Of a DNA stretch of 64,000 nt, positions 34,931-44,962 are shown in pieces; the stretch's first letter is position 1; the number at the start of each line of letters is the position of its first letter. Made by a program: the position numbers and the translations under genes. This DNA is from Luteimonas aquatica (GTDB taxonomy: Bacteria; Pseudomonadota; Gammaproteobacteria; Xanthomonadales; Xanthomonadaceae). The DNA lies in the NCBI RefSeq assembly GCF_022662575.1, contig NZ_JALBFU010000004.1, positions 1 to 64,000 of the forward strand, written 5' to 3'. Under the pieces are notes generated by a model, which ran no database searches, had not been told where the DNA came from, and was given only the letters and a program-made list of their open reading frames with translations.

Positions 34931-35836
34931 ATGTCCGCCCAGCCGCGCCGCGTCGAAAACCTGCACACCGACAAGGGCAAGGTGCCGGTCTACGCCACCG
35001 GGATCGTCGACCAGCCCTGGGACGACTACAGCGCCGACGACCACGCCACCTGGGCGACGCTCTACGCGCGCCAGCGGCAGATCCTGGTCGGCCGCGCCAG
35101 CGACGAATTCCTCGCCGCCCAGGACGCGATGGGCATGACGCCCGACCGCATCCCCCGATTCGACGACATCAACCGCGTGCTGGGCGAGGCGACCGGCTGG
35201 ACGCTGATCGGCGTGGAAGGCCTGCTGCCGGAACTGGATTTCTTCGATCACCTGGCCAACCGCCGCTTCCCGGTGACCTGGTGGATCCGCAAGCCCGAGC
35301 AGATCGACTACATCGAGGAGCCCGACCTGTTCCACGACCTGTTCGGCCACGTGCCGCTGCTGATGAACCCGGTGTTCGCCGAGTACATGCAGGCCTACGG
35401 CAAGGGCGGGGTGAAGGCGCACGGCATCGGGCCGGAAGCGCTGCAGAACCTGACCCGCCTGTACTGGTACACGGTCGAGTTCGGCCTGATCAGGCAGTCC
35501 AAGAACGGGCAACAGGACGGCCTGCGCATCTACGGCAGCGGCATCGTCTCCTCCAAGGGCGAGTCGATCCATTGCCTGGACAGCGACGCCCCCAACCGCA
35601 TCGGCTTCGATCTCGAACGCATCATGCGCACGCGCTACCGCATCGACACCTACCAGAAGACCTACTTCGTCATCGACAGCTTCGAGCAGCTGATCCGCGC
35701 CACCGAGCCGGACTTCACGCCGATCTACGCGCGCCTGGCGCAGCAGCCCTCGATCCCGGCCGGCGACGTGCTGGCGGGCGATGCGGTGCTCCATCGCGGC
35801 ACCGGCGAGGGCTGGTCGCGCGAGGGCGACGTCTAG
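34931..35836 (+). CDS. phhA: Phenylalanine-4-hydroxylase
   Basis: 301 residues. Non-haem iron, pterin-dependent aromatic amino acid hydroxylase that converts phenylalanine to tyrosine in the cytoplasm. Iron ligands are visible: FHDLFGHVP gives His135 and His140, and YTVEFGL gives Glu183. The spacing is that of the Chromobacterium-type enzyme. The start at 34931 has a GGAG site; an upstream in-frame ATG at 34880 lies inside the last operator half-site and was not used. It is controlled, by position, by the divergent Lrp gene. The stop overlaps the stop of the convergent membrane protein (shared CTAG). Confidence 0.95.
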   Translation: MSAQPRRVENLHTDKGKVPVYATGIVDQPWDDYSADDHATWATLYARQRQILVGRASDEFLAAQDAMGMTPDRIPRFDDINRVLGEATGWTLIGVEGLLPELDFFDHLANRRFPVTWWIRKPEQIDYIEEPDLFHDLFGHVPLLMNPVFAEYMQAYGKGGVKAHGIGPEALQNLTRLYWYTVEFGLIRQSKNGQQDGLRIYGSGIVSSKGESIHCLDSDAPNRIGFDLERIMRTRYRIDTYQKTYFVIDSFEQLIRATEPDFTPIYARLAQQPSIPAGDVLAGDAVLHRGTGEGWSREGDV

Positions 35837-36555
35837 CCGGCAGGCCCGGCCTCCGCCGCGCCGCGAGCGGCCGCGTGCGGGGCCGGCGCGCGTTTCCAGC
35901 GGCGATCCAGCCACCCCTTGGCCAGCACCGCGACCAGCAGCGGGCCGAACCAGGCGAGCGCCTGCAGGGTCTCGCCCTCGACCGCCGGCAGCAGGCGCGG
36001 CAGTCCGATCGCCAGGAAGGCGATGTGCGTGGCGATGCCGTTGCCGAGCACCGCCGTGTAGTGCTCGATCATCCACCAGCGCGGCCGCGCGGCCAGGCGC
36101 GTGCGATGGCGGCGCTTGTACAGCTGCGCGCCGCCGCCGAGGATGCCGACCAGCGAGAACCCGGCGAGCAGCCCCGTTCCCGTCTTCAGGCCGAAGCCCA
36201 GCACCAGCAGGCCCGAGGCCAGCGAAAGCAGCCCGAGACCGACGAAGACCGGGCCGGTGTAGCGCGCCACGTCCTGCCTGTCGCGGATCGAGCGCCACTG
36301 GTTCCAGACGCCGGCGGCGGTGATCACCGACAGGAAGCCGAGGAACACGCCGGCCACCGGCCGCTTGTCGAGGAAGATCGCCACCGCGATGGGCACCGCG
36401 GTGAGCAGGATGCCGGCCATGGCGAACAGGTACACGCGCCCGACGCGGCGATGCCAGAGGCCGCCCTTGCGCAGCAGCGCCGCGCTCCAGAAGCTGAGCA
36501 ATGCGATCAGGCCGATCAGGCCGTGCACGATCACGAGCAGGCGGTAGGCGGTCAT
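35833..36555 (-). CDS. DUF2306-like integral membrane protein
   Basis: 240 residues with about seven hydrophobic helices. MTAYRLLVIVHGLIGLIALLSFW has a His in the first helix; LWHRRVGRVYLFAMAGIL and WWMIEHYTAVLGNGIATHIAFL carry further conserved His residues. The pattern of paired His in helices and the HRR.GR motif resemble the DUF2306 family, which may bind haem or metal; this is not shown. A cytoplasmic tail of about 25 residues ends the protein. It is not linked to phhA other than by convergence. Confidence 0.65.
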   Translation of the reverse strand: MTAYRLLVIVHGLIGLIALLSFWSAALLRKGGLWHRRVGRVYLFAMAGILLTAVPIAVAIFLDKRPVAGVFLGFLSVITAAGVWNQWRSIRDRQDVARYTGPVFVGLGLLSLASGLLVLGFGLKTGTGLLAGFSLVGILGGGAQLYKRRHRTRLAARPRWWMIEHYTAVLGNGIATHIAFLAIGLPRLLPAVEGETLQALAWFGPLLVAVLAKGWLDRRWKRAPAPHAAARGAAEAGPAG

Positions 36556-36693
36556 GGCGGTGTCCCCAAAGTGGCTCGCCGCCAGCTTCGGGCGCGGGCC
36601 GCTCCGGCAGCAGTGCCCGCGGTCATCGGATCGCCCTGCCGGAAGTCACTTTCGGTGTCCGGCGCATTGCCAAGCGATGGCGTGCCACGCAGC

Positions 36694-37833
36694 ATGGCCG
36701 CCGTGACGTCCCTGCTGCGCGCCCTGCTCACGCCGTTCAACCTGCCGGTCCTGCTGACCTGGACGGCGGTGTGGCTGGCGCTGCCCTACGACGGTCCGCG
36801 CGGCGCGCTGGTCTGGACGGCGATGCTCGGGTTCCTGGTCACGGCGCTGCTCTCCAGCCTGGCCGAACAATGCAAACCGCCGGTCCTGGCGCTCTGGTTC
36901 GGAGCGCAGAGCGCCTGCGCGCTGGTCATGCTGTGGCTGGCGCCGCGCGGCGGCGTCACGCCGGCGCTGCTGGTGATCCTGGCCGCGCAGCTGGCGATGG
37001 CCTATCCGCCGCGCACCACGCTGTGGCTGGTGGCGGCGCTGAATCTCGCGCTGTACGCGATCCTGCGCCATGCCGGCGTCGGCAGCGCGCCGGTCGTGGT
37101 GGCCGCCTTCCTCGGCTTCCAGGCGTTCGCGGCGCTCACCGCGCACTTCGCCCGCGGCGCCGAGAACGCGCGCGACCGCCTGGCACTGGTGAACGCCGAC
37201 CTGCTCGCCACGCGCGCGCTGCTGGCCGACAGCGCGCGCGATGCCGAACGGCTGCGCGTGGCGCGCGAGCTGCACGACGTGGCCGGCCACAAGCTCACCG
37301 CCATCCGCCTGAACCTGCGCGCGCTGCTGGCCGATCCGGCATTGGCGCACCGCGGGGAAGTGCGCCTGCTGGAAGCCTTGTCCGGCGAGCTGCTGGAGGA
37401 CCTGCGCGAGGTGGTGCAGACGCTGCGCGACTCGCGCGGCCTCGAACTGGCGACCGCCTTGCGCGCGCTGGCCGCGCCGCTGCCCCGGCCCGCGCTGCGG
37501 CTGCGGATCGACGACACGGTGCGGATCTCGGATCCGGCCCTGGCCGAGACCATCCTGCGCATCGTGCAGGAGGCGCTGACCAATGCCGCGCGCCATGCCC
37601 AGGCCAGGACGCTATCGGTGCGGCTGCGCCGCGAGGCCGACGCCCTGCACATCGAGATCGAGGACGACGGCCTGCTGCGCGGCGCCTGGCGCGAAGGCAA
37701 CGGCCTTGCCGGCATGCGCGAGCGCGTGGCCGCCCGCGGCGGCACCCTGCGGCTGGCGCCCAACGAACGCGGCGCGCTGCGCATCGAGGCCCGCCTGCCG
37801 GACTCGGCCGCGGCGGCAACGGCGGCCGCGTGA
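36694..37833 (+). CDS. Sensor histidine kinase, HisKA_3 (NarL-partner) type
   Basis: 379 residues. Five or six membrane helices cover about 1-150 with almost no extracytoplasmic loop, as in DesK/LiaS-like sensors of membrane state. A short coiled stretch leads to the dimerisation box RVARELHDVAGHKLTAIRLNLR with phosphoacceptor His194. The HATPase domain follows (ILRIVQEALTNAARHA, IEIEDDG, GNGLAGMRERVAARGG). The stop is 13 bases before the response-regulator GTG, so the two form a two-component pair. No target operon is apparent. The start is the ATG at 36694; the upstream frame is antisense to the previous gene. Confidence 0.85.
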   Translation: MAAVTSLLRALLTPFNLPVLLTWTAVWLALPYDGPRGALVWTAMLGFLVTALLSSLAEQCKPPVLALWFGAQSACALVMLWLAPRGGVTPALLVILAAQLAMAYPPRTTLWLVAALNLALYAILRHAGVGSAPVVVAAFLGFQAFAALTAHFARGAENARDRLALVNADLLATRALLADSARDAERLRVARELHDVAGHKLTAIRLNLRALLADPALAHRGEVRLLEALSGELLEDLREVVQTLRDSRGLELATALRALAAPLPRPALRLRIDDTVRISDPALAETILRIVQEALTNAARHAQARTLSVRLRREADALHIEIEDDGLLRGAWREGNGLAGMRERVAARGGTLRLAPNERGALRIEARLPDSAAAATAAA

Positions 37834-37846
37834 GGCGGCCGCACTC

Positions 37847-38482
37847 GTGAGCGCGCCGCTGCGCATCGCCCTGGCCGACGATCAGGCGCTGGTGCGCGCC
37901 GGACTGCGCGCGCTGCTGCAGGGACTGGGCGTGGCGGTCGCGCTGGAAGCCGAGGACGGCCATGCGCTGCTGGCGCAGCTGCCCGGTGCCGGCATCGACG
38001 TCATCCTCAGCGACGTCCGCATGCCCGGCCTGGACGGCATCGCCATGCTCGAGCGGTTGCGCGCCCGCGGCGATGCGACGCCGGTGCTGCTGCTGACCAC
38101 CTTCGACGAGAGCGACCTGCTGCTGCGCGCGCGCGATGCCGGCGCGCAGGGCTTCCTGCTCAAGGACGCCGCACCCGAGGATCTGCTGGACGCGATCACC
38201 CGCGTGGCCGCCGGCGACAGCCTGCTGCTGCCGGTGAGCACCGATCCGATCCGCGCGCGCTACCGCTTCCACGACGAGCGGCCGCCGAGCGACACCTTCA
38301 ACGCACGCGAGGTGGCAATCCTGCGCCTGCTGGCCGGCGGCTATTCCAACAAGGAGATCGCGCGCAGCCTGTTCCTGGCCGAGGGCACGGTGAAGAACTA
38401 CGTCTCGGCGATCCTCGACAAGCTCGGCACGCGCGACCGCACGCGCGCCGTGCTCAAGGCGATCACCCTGCGGGTGATCTGA
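37847..38482 (+). CDS. NarL/LuxR-type response regulator
   Basis: 211 residues from a GTG start (the first ATG would cut into the receiver domain). Receiver: LADDQALVRAGL acidic pair, phosphorylation Asp56 in VILSDVRMPGLDG, LLLTTF and FLLKDA. A LuxR-type helix-turn-helix ends the protein (NAREVAILRLLAGGYSNKEIARSLFLAEGTVKNYVSAILDKLGTRDRTRAVLKA). It is the partner of the kinase immediately upstream. The regulon is unknown. Confidence 0.88.
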   Translation: MSAPLRIALADDQALVRAGLRALLQGLGVAVALEAEDGHALLAQLPGAGIDVILSDVRMPGLDGIAMLERLRARGDATPVLLLTTFDESDLLLRARDAGAQGFLLKDAAPEDLLDAITRVAAGDSLLLPVSTDPIRARYRFHDERPPSDTFNAREVAILRLLAGGYSNKEIARSLFLAEGTVKNYVSAILDKLGTRDRTRAVLKAITLRVI

Positions 38483-38665
38483 AGCGGCGCCGCGCCCGCG
38501 GGCCGATCCGCCCGACGCGCAGGCCGCCGAGCGCCTCGCGGCCGGGAAGCACGTAGCCATGGGACCGTCCCACGCGATCGCGCAGGAACCGGCCTCCGGG
38601 CGCCCGTCGAGCAGCCGCGCGCCACAACGGCGACAATAGCGGCCCCGTTCCCGACCGGCCCGCCC

Positions 38666-39700
38666 ATGACCCACCCCATTTCCCTGACCCGCCACCTGAT
38701 CGAGGAGCAGCGGCACGGCCGCATCAATTCCGACCTGCGGCTGCTGATGGAGGTGGTGGCGCGCGCCTGCAAGACCATTTCCGTGGCGGTGGGCAAGGGC
38801 GCGCTCGGCGGCGTGCTCGGCGACGCCGGCACCCCCGCGGCCGCCAGCATGAACGTGCAGGGCGAGGCGCAGAAGAAGCTCGACGTGCTCAGCAACGAGA
38901 TCCTGCTCGAGGCCAATGCCTGGGGCGGCCACCTGGCGGCCTGCGCCTCGGAGGAGATGGACCACAGCCAGCCGATCCCGGACAAGTATCCGCGCGGCAA
39001 CTACCTGCTGCTGTTCGATCCGCTCGACGGCAGCAGCAACATCGACGTCAACGTCAGCGTCGGCACGATCTTCTCGGTGCTGCGCTGCCCGGACGAGGTG
39101 ACGCAGCCGGGCGACGAGCATTTCCTGCAGCCCGGCACCGCGCAGGTCGCGGCCGGCTACTGCATCTACGGGCCGAGCACGATGCTGGTGCTGACCATCG
39201 GCCACGGCACGCACGCCTTCACCCTCGACCGCGAGCAGGGCTCGTTCGTGCTGACCCAGGCGAACATGCGCATCCCCGAGGACACCCGGGAATTCGCCGT
39301 GAACATGTCCAACCAGCGCCACTGGGAGGCGCCGATGCAGCGCTACGTCGGCGACCTGCTCGCCGGCAAGGAGGGGCCGCGCGGCAAGGACTTCAACATG
39401 CGCTGGATCGCCTCGATGGTGGCCGACGTGCACCGCATCCTCACCCGCGGCGGCATCTTCGTCTATCCCTGGGACCGCAAGGACCCCGGCAAGCCGGGCA
39501 AGCTGCGGCTGATGTACGAGGCCAATCCGATGAGCCTGCTGGTCGAGCAGGCCGGCGGCGCCGCCAGCGACGGACGCCAGCGCATGCTCGACATCCAGCC
39601 CACGCAGCTGCACCAGCGCGTCCCGGTGTTTCTCGGCTCCAGCAACGAGGTGGAAGCCGCCGTGCGCTACCACCGCGAGCACGACGCCGCCGCGGCATGA
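38666..39700 (+). CDS. fbp: Class I fructose-1,6-bisphosphatase
   Basis: 344 residues. Hydrolyses fructose-1,6-bisphosphate to fructose-6-phosphate in gluconeogenesis. Family blocks: [33 protein letters not shown] with metal-binding Glu, [25 protein letters not shown] (metal site and signature), the substrate region [26 protein letters not shown] and [20 protein letters not shown]. The stop overlaps the start of the next gene (ATGA). The 180 bases upstream contain no gene and no clear promoter to my eye. Confidence 0.95.
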   Translation: MTHPISLTRHLIEEQRHGRINSDLRLLMEVVARACKTISVAVGKGALGGVLGDAGTPAAASMNVQGEAQKKLDVLSNEILLEANAWGGHLAACASEEMDHSQPIPDKYPRGNYLLLFDPLDGSSNIDVNVSVGTIFSVLRCPDEVTQPGDEHFLQPGTAQVAAGYCIYGPSTMLVLTIGHGTHAFTLDREQGSFVLTQANMRIPEDTREFAVNMSNQRHWEAPMQRYVGDLLAGKEGPRGKDFNMRWIASMVADVHRILTRGGIFVYPWDRKDPGKPGKLRLMYEANPMSLLVEQAGGAASDGRQRMLDIQPTQLHQRVPVFLGSSNEVEAAVRYHREHDAAAA

Positions 39701-40416
39701 GTGCGGCAGCGGACTTCATCGAAGTCTTCGACGGCGCCCTGCCGCGCGAGACCTGCGCGGCGATCGTCGCCCGCCTGCGCGCCAGCGACGCGCTGGCGCC
39801 GGGCCGGGTCGGCGGCGGGGTGCATCCCGAGCTCAAGCGCAGCCGCGACCTGTCGCTGGCCGGACGCGCGGACTGGGCCGAGGTGCAGCAGGCGATCGAC
39901 CGCGCGGTGTACCCCGGCCTGCTCGCCTACCTGCGCCGCTACCCGCAGGCGCTGATCGCGCCGCTGATGCTGCAGATCGCCGATGCCGACGGGGCGTCGC
40001 GGCGGCTGGCGGCCGAGGACCTGGCCGCCATGGACGATCGCGCGCTGGGCGAGCTGGCGCGGACGTGCCTGCGTCCGGGCACGGTCAACCTGCAGTGGTA
40101 CGAGGCCGCCAGCGGCGGTGGGTATCCCTACTGGCATTGCGAGCTGTATCCGCGCGATCCGGATGCCGAGACCCTGCACCGGCACCTGCTGTGGACGCTC
40201 TATCTCAACGAGGACTTCGAGGCGGGCGAAACCGAATTCCTGTTCCAGCGACGCAGCGTCCGCCCCGCGACCGGCGCCCTGCTGATCGCGCCGACCGCCT
40301 TCACCCACACCCATCGCGGCAACCGCCCGCTGCGCGGCGACAAGTTCATCGCCACCGGCTGGATCCTGTTCCAGCGCGCGCAGGCGCTGTTCGGCGCGGC
40401 CCCCGCGCGCGGCTGA
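39697..40416 (+). CDS. 2-oxoglutarate/Fe(II)-dependent oxygenase
   Basis: 239 residues. Double-stranded beta-helix oxygenase of the prolyl-hydroxylase-like class. [10 protein letters not shown] holds the first iron ligands (His and nearby acid); [42 protein letters not shown] gives the second-half strand with the distal His, and NRPLRG a 2OG-binding Arg. The substrate is unknown. It overlaps fbp by four bases, so it is co-expressed with it, although no functional link is obvious. Confidence 0.75.
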   Translation: MSAAADFIEVFDGALPRETCAAIVARLRASDALAPGRVGGGVHPELKRSRDLSLAGRADWAEVQQAIDRAVYPGLLAYLRRYPQALIAPLMLQIADADGASRRLAAEDLAAMDDRALGELARTCLRPGTVNLQWYEAASGGGYPYWHCELYPRDPDAETLHRHLLWTLYLNEDFEAGETEFLFQRRSVRPATGALLIAPTAFTHTHRGNRPLRGDKFIATGWILFQRAQALFGAAPARG

Positions 40417-40429
40417 ACCCGCCCCGGCG

Positions 40430-40873
40430 CTATGCCGGCGCGCGCGGCTGGTTCAGCACCAGCCAGTACAGCCCGACCTGCTTCACCGCGCCGACGAACT
40501 GCTGGAAATCCACCGGCTTGCGGATGTAGCTGTTCACGCCGAGCGCGTAGCAGGCCTCCACGTCGAAGGGTTCGGCGCTGGTGGTCAGCACCACCACCGG
40601 CAGGTGCCGGGTCTTGTCCTCGGCGCGGATCGCCTGCAGCACCTCGCGGCCGTCGAGCTTGGGCAGGTTCAGGTCGAGCAGGATCATGGTCGGCAGCGCA
40701 TCGGGATCGCGCCCGGCGTGCCTGCCGCGCGCGAACAGGAAGTCGAGCGCCTCGGCGCCGTCGCCGACCACCGCCAGCGGATTGACGATCTTGGCCTCGG
40801 CGAAGGCGATGCGCGTGAGTTCCACGTCGTCGGGATTGTCCTCGACCAGCAGGATGTCTTTGTGCGTCGTCAT
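40430..40873 (-). CDS. Single-domain response regulator (Rcp1-like)
   Basis: 147 residues, receiver domain only. LLVEDNPDDVELT acidic pocket, Asp67 in MILLDLNLPKLDGREVL, VVLTTS, and YIRKP with the conserved Lys. The extended loop between residues 45 and 62 and the NPDD motif are typical of the phytochrome/PAS-kinase-associated Rcp1 group, which lacks a DNA-binding output. It lies 91 bases downstream of a PAS histidine kinase on the same strand, its likely partner. Start at 40873. Confidence 0.87.
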   Translation of the reverse strand: MTTHKDILLVEDNPDDVELTRIAFAEAKIVNPLAVVGDGAEALDFLFARGRHAGRDPDALPTMILLDLNLPKLDGREVLQAIRAEDKTRHLPVVVLTTSAEPFDVEACYALGVNSYIRKPVDFQQFVGAVKQVGLYWLVLNQPRAPA

Positions 40874-40964
40874 GCCCGTTCGTCCTGTCCCGCGGTCCGC
40901 GCGCCGCGGGCCGACGGGGAGCAGCCTAGACACGCCCCGGTCTGCGCCGCGTCACGATCGCGCC

Positions 40965-42128
40965 TCACGCCGGCTCCGATCCGGCCAGATCGGCAACGGC
41001 CGGCAGCTCCAGATGGAAGCTGCTGCCCCGCTCCACCTCGGACTGCGCCCACAGCCGGCCGCGATGGCGTTCGGCGATGCGCCACGCGATCGCCAGGCCC
41101 AGGCCGTTGCCGCTGCCCTGCGCCTGTCCGTGCAGGCGCTGGAACGGCTCGAACAGCTTGTCCACGTAGCGCATGTCGAAGCCGATGCCGGCATCGCGCA
41201 CCTCCAGGTGCAGCCGGTCGCCCTCGCGCCGGCCGCTGACGCGGATCTCCACGCGCTCGCGCGTGCGGGAGAATTTCCAGGCGTTGTGCAGCAGCTGGAC
41301 GAGCAGCACCTTGAGCTGGCGCTCGTCGCCGAAGGCGACCAGGCCCGGCTGCACCTCCACGGCATGCGCGCGGCCCGGATCGGCGTCGGCCAGCTCGGCC
41401 GCGGTCCAGTCCGCCAGCAGGCTCATGTCCACCGGCTGCGGCTTGAGCTCGGCGCGCGAGGCGCGGGAGAGTTCAAGCAGGCCGTCGATCAGCGACGCCA
41501 TCTGCGCCGCGGCGTTGCGGATGCGCTCCAGGTAGTCGCGCCCGGTCTCGTCGAGCCGCTCGCCGGCCTGCTCGGCCAGCCGCGCGGCGAAGTTCTCCAC
41601 CGAGCGCACCGGCGCGCGCAGGTCGTGGGAGACGCCGTAGGCGAACAGTTCCTGCTGGCGGCGGATCGTTTCCACTTCCGCGGTGCGTTCGGCCACGCGC
41701 TGCTCGAGCGTCTCGTTGAGCTCGCGCAGCGCCAGTTCGGCCTCGCGCTGGGCGCTGATATCGCGCAGCTGCGAGATGAAGTAGGCCGGCTGGCCGTGCG
41801 CATCGCGCATCACCGCCACGTTCAGGTGCACCCAGACCAGGTGCCCGTCGCGGTGGAAGTAGCGCCTGCGCGTGTCGAGGGTGTCGCGCGTGCCCGTGGC
41901 CATGTCGGCGACGGCCTTCTTCACGATCCCCACCTCGTCCGGGTGGCTGATGCTGTGCACCGGCTTGCCGATCAGCTCGGCGGCGGCATAGCCGAACATG
42001 CGCTCGAAGGCCGGATTGACCTCGAGCCAGTGCCCGTCGAGATCGACGATGGCCATGCCGATGCCCGCCGAAGCCATCGCCAGGCGAAACCGATCCTCGT
42101 TCGCGCCGGAATTGCAGGGTGCCTTCAT
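40965..42128 (-). CDS. PAS-domain sensor histidine kinase
   Basis: 387 residues from the ATG at 42128, preceded by AAGGCAAGG. The TTG nine codons upstream is the alternative start. A PAS domain lies at about 12-125 (ASAGIGMAIVDLDGHWLEVNPAFERMFGYAAAELIGKPV, with a PAC end YFISQLRDIS), then a coiled coil, HisKA with phosphoacceptor His168 in GVSHDLRAPVRSVENFA, and a HATPase domain (LLVQLLHNAWKFSR, EVRDAGIGFD, GNGLGLAIAWRIAERHRG). No membrane helix, so it is a cytoplasmic sensor. The PAS ligand is not evident. Confidence 0.87.
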   Translation of the reverse strand: MKAPCNSGANEDRFRLAMASAGIGMAIVDLDGHWLEVNPAFERMFGYAAAELIGKPVHSISHPDEVGIVKKAVADMATGTRDTLDTRRRYFHRDGHLVWVHLNVAVMRDAHGQPAYFISQLRDISAQREAELALRELNETLEQRVAERTAEVETIRRQQELFAYGVSHDLRAPVRSVENFAARLAEQAGERLDETGRDYLERIRNAAAQMASLIDGLLELSRASRAELKPQPVDMSLLADWTAAELADADPGRAHAVEVQPGLVAFGDERQLKVLLVQLLHNAWKFSRTRERVEIRVSGRREGDRLHLEVRDAGIGFDMRYVDKLFEPFQRLHGQAQGSGNGLGLAIAWRIAERHRGRLWAQSEVERGSSFHLELPAVADLAGSEPA

Positions 42129-42221
42129 GCCGCGACCTTGCCTTGCCGCCGACAACTTGGCAAGACGACATCGCTTCGAAGTGAACGGCGCGCAGCTGGC
42201 GGACCGCTGAAAAACCGTCCG

Positions 42222-43343
42222 CTAGAACAATTCTCCCTGCGGCGAGGGTTTGCGCGGCGCGAGGAAGCGGCTGCCGTCCAGCGGCGGCAGGCGGCCGTAG
42301 CCCAGGCGTCGGTGCGCCTTGGCGAAACGCGCGGCGATCAGGTCGGCGAACGGGCCTTCGCCGCGCATGCGCTTGCCGAAGGTCGCGTCGTAGTCCTTGC
42401 CGCCGCGCATCTGCTGCACCAGGCTCATCACGTGCCGGGCGCGATCGGGATAGTGCAGCGCCAGCCACTCGCGCCAGACCTCCTTCAGCTCGTGCGGAAG
42501 CCGCAGCAGCACGTAGCCGGCGGCGCGGGCACCGGCGGCGAAGGCCGCTTCCAGGATGCCCTCCAGGTCGTGGTCGGTGACCATCGGGATCACCGGCGCC
42601 ACCATCGTCCCGACCGGGATGCCGGCCTCGTGCAGGGCCTGGATCGTCTTCAGCCGCGTGTGCGGCGCGGCCGCGCGCGGTTCGAGCTTGGCCGAGAGCC
42701 GGTTGTCGAGCGTGGTCACCGAGACGTAGACGGTCACCAGACGCTGCTCGGCCATCGGCGCCAGCAGGTCGAGATCGCGCTGGATCAGCGCGCTCTTGGT
42801 GATCAGGCTCACCGGGTGCCGGCATTCGGCCAGCACCTCCAGCAGCGCGCGGGTGATGCGGTAGCGGCGCTCGATCGGCTGGTAAGCGTCGGTATTGATG
42901 CCCAGCGCGATCGGCGAGCAGCGGTAGGCGGGCCTGGCCAGCTCCTCGCGCAGGCGCTCGGCGGCATTGGTCTTGGCGTACAGCCGGGTTTCGAAGTCCA
43001 GGCCCGGCGACAGGTCCAGGTAGGCGTGCGAGGGCCGCGCGAAGCAGTACACGCAGCCGTGCTCGCAGCCGCGGTAGGGATTGACCGATTGCCCGAAGCC
43101 GATGTCGGGCGAATCGTTGCGGCTGACGATGCTGCGTGCCCGCTCCTCGGTGACGACGGTCTCCGGGCGGGGCGCGAGTTCGCCCTGCTCGCCGGCGGCA
43201 TCGGAGAAGTCGTAGGTCGAGCCCCAGCCGTCGTCCTCGGCGCGCGCCACCCTCTTCTCGTAGCGCCCGGTGACGTAGGAGGCCGCGCCGCGGCCCTTGA
43301 TCGCCCCGAACTTCTCGACCGCCACTTTGCCGTTGTCGCGCAT
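42222..43343 (-). CDS. PA0069-type radical SAM protein
   Basis: 373 residues. The iron-sulfur cluster motif CEHGCVYC (CxxxCxxC) is at about 92-99. Supporting blocks are GRGAASYVTGRYEKR near the start, SVNPYRGCEHGC, RPSHAYLDLSPGLDFETRLYAKTNA, CSPIALGINTDAYQP and VSLITKSALIQRDLDLL. This is the pattern of spore-photoproduct-lyase-related radical SAM proteins of unknown role (PA0069 family). The start at 43343 agrees with the conserved N-terminus. Some relatives are linked to DNA repair, but nothing in the neighbourhood confirms it. Confidence 0.85.
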   Translation of the reverse strand: MRDNGKVAVEKFGAIKGRGAASYVTGRYEKRVARAEDDGWGSTYDFSDAAGEQGELAPRPETVVTEERARSIVSRNDSPDIGFGQSVNPYRGCEHGCVYCFARPSHAYLDLSPGLDFETRLYAKTNAAERLREELARPAYRCSPIALGINTDAYQPIERRYRITRALLEVLAECRHPVSLITKSALIQRDLDLLAPMAEQRLVTVYVSVTTLDNRLSAKLEPRAAAPHTRLKTIQALHEAGIPVGTMVAPVIPMVTDHDLEGILEAAFAAGARAAGYVLLRLPHELKEVWREWLALHYPDRARHVMSLVQQMRGGKDYDATFGKRMRGEGPFADLIAARFAKAHRRLGYGRLPPLDGSRFLAPRKPSPQGELF

Positions 43344-43420
43344 CGCATTAGCCTAGCGGGCACCCGTCGCAGCCGATGCGACAGCCAACCGTGCCGCCCG
43401 CGCCTGAGGAATGCTCGTTC

Positions 43421-44863
43421 ATGATCGACTGGCTCCGCGACGTCTGGCACGCATTCATCTCCATTCCGCACCTGGGCCTGTACCTGACCGCGATCTGGGG
43501 CGTCTATCTGGTCGGCCTGTCCGCCTGGATCGTGCTGCAGAAGCGCGAGCCGGTGGCCACGCTGAGCTGGCTGCTCGGCCTGGCCGCGCTGCCCTATCTC
43601 GGCTTCGTCATCTACCAGGTGTTCGGGCCGCAGAAGATCCAGCGCCACCGGCTGCGCCGCGGCCGCAGCCGGCTGACGCTGAAGGAGCGGCGCCTGGGCC
43701 CGCCGGGCGACGAGCTGACCGAGCTGGCGCGCCTGGGCCAGAGCACCACCGGCCTGCCGCCGGCCTCGGCGCGCGAGGTGCGCCTGCTGGTGGACGGCGC
43801 GGCCACCTACGCCGCGCTGCTGGAGGACATCCGCAACGCCCGCCACCACATCCACCTGGAGTACTACATCTATCTGCCCGACCGCACCGGCACGGCAATC
43901 CGCGACGCGCTGGTCGAGCGCGCGCGCGCCGGGGTGAAGGTGCGGGTGCTGCTCGACGCGGTGGGGTCGAAGGCCAACGCCCGCTTCTTCGCCGAGCTCA
44001 TCGCGGCCGGCGGCGAGTTCTGCTGGTTCCATCCCGCGCGCTTCGGCCGCATCTGGACCCGCACCTGGGTGAACATGCGCACCCACCGCAAGATCGTGGT
44101 CATCGACGGGCGCATCGCCTACACCGGCGGCATCAACGTCACCGACGAGGAGAACGAGTCGCTGCGCGCGGACGCCTACCGCGACCTGCACCTGCGCATC
44201 GACGGCGACGCGGCGCACCTGCTGCAGCTGGTGTTCGTGGAGGACTGGATCTACGCCACCGATTCGCGCGAGGTGGTGGCCGAGCTGGCGCGCCACCTGC
44301 CCGAGCCGCGCCCGGGACCGATCGCCGCGCAGGTGCTGCCCTCCGGCCCGGACTCGTCCTGGGAGGCGATCCATCGCCTGCACGTGGGCGCGATCCACGC
44401 CGCCACCCGGCGCGTCTGGCTGGTCACGCCCTACTTCGTGCCCGGCGAGGCGGCGCTGATGGCGCTGACCTCGGCGGCGCTGGGCGGGCTGGACGTGCGC
44501 GTGGTGGTGCCCAGGCGCAGCGACAGCCGCCTGGTGACCCTGGCCGCGCGCTCCTACTACGACGAACTGATGGCCGCCGGGGCCAAGGTCTACGAATACG
44601 GCCCGCGCATGCTGCATACCAAGGCGCTGCTGGTGGACGACGAGCTGGCCATGATCGGCACCGCCAACTTCGACATCCGCAGCTTCCGCCTGAACTTCGA
44701 GGTCTCGATGCTGTTCCAGGACGCAGGCATCGCCGCCGAGCTGGCGCGCCTGATCGAGGGCGAGCTGGCACACGCGCCGCGCGTGCGCCCGGACCGCCCG
44801 CACTCGCTGCTGGGGGTGCGCCTGCCCGAGGCCGTGGCGCGGCTGTTTTCGCCGCTATTGTGA
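43421..44863 (+). CDS. cls: Cardiolipin synthase (phospholipase D family)
   Basis: 480 residues. Two N-terminal membrane helices (LYLTAIWGVYLVGLSAWIVL; LSWLLGLAALPYLGFVIYQVFG) and two HKD half-sites: HRKIVVIDGRIAYTGGINV and HTKALLVDDELAMIGTANFD. This is the ClsA-like architecture, condensing phosphatidylglycerol to cardiolipin at the inner membrane. The ATG at 43421 has an AGGA site; an earlier in-frame ATG at 43376 adds 15 residues without membrane character. It diverges from the radical SAM gene. Confidence 0.92.
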   Translation: MIDWLRDVWHAFISIPHLGLYLTAIWGVYLVGLSAWIVLQKREPVATLSWLLGLAALPYLGFVIYQVFGPQKIQRHRLRRGRSRLTLKERRLGPPGDELTELARLGQSTTGLPPASAREVRLLVDGAATYAALLEDIRNARHHIHLEYYIYLPDRTGTAIRDALVERARAGVKVRVLLDAVGSKANARFFAELIAAGGEFCWFHPARFGRIWTRTWVNMRTHRKIVVIDGRIAYTGGINVTDEENESLRADAYRDLHLRIDGDAAHLLQLVFVEDWIYATDSREVVAELARHLPEPRPGPIAAQVLPSGPDSSWEAIHRLHVGAIHAATRRVWLVTPYFVPGEAALMALTSAALGGLDVRVVVPRRSDSRLVTLAARSYYDELMAAGAKVYEYGPRMLHTKALLVDDELAMIGTANFDIRSFRLNFEVSMLFQDAGIAAELARLIEGELAHAPRVRPDRPHSLLGVRLPEAVARLFSPLL

Positions 44864-44962
44864 CCGCCGCCAACATCCGCGGACGCCGCGGCGGCGGCGG
44901 ACTCGCAACGCCGCGGCGGCGCCAAGTACACTGATGCGGTGTCCCCCGTGCCGAGGCGCGAG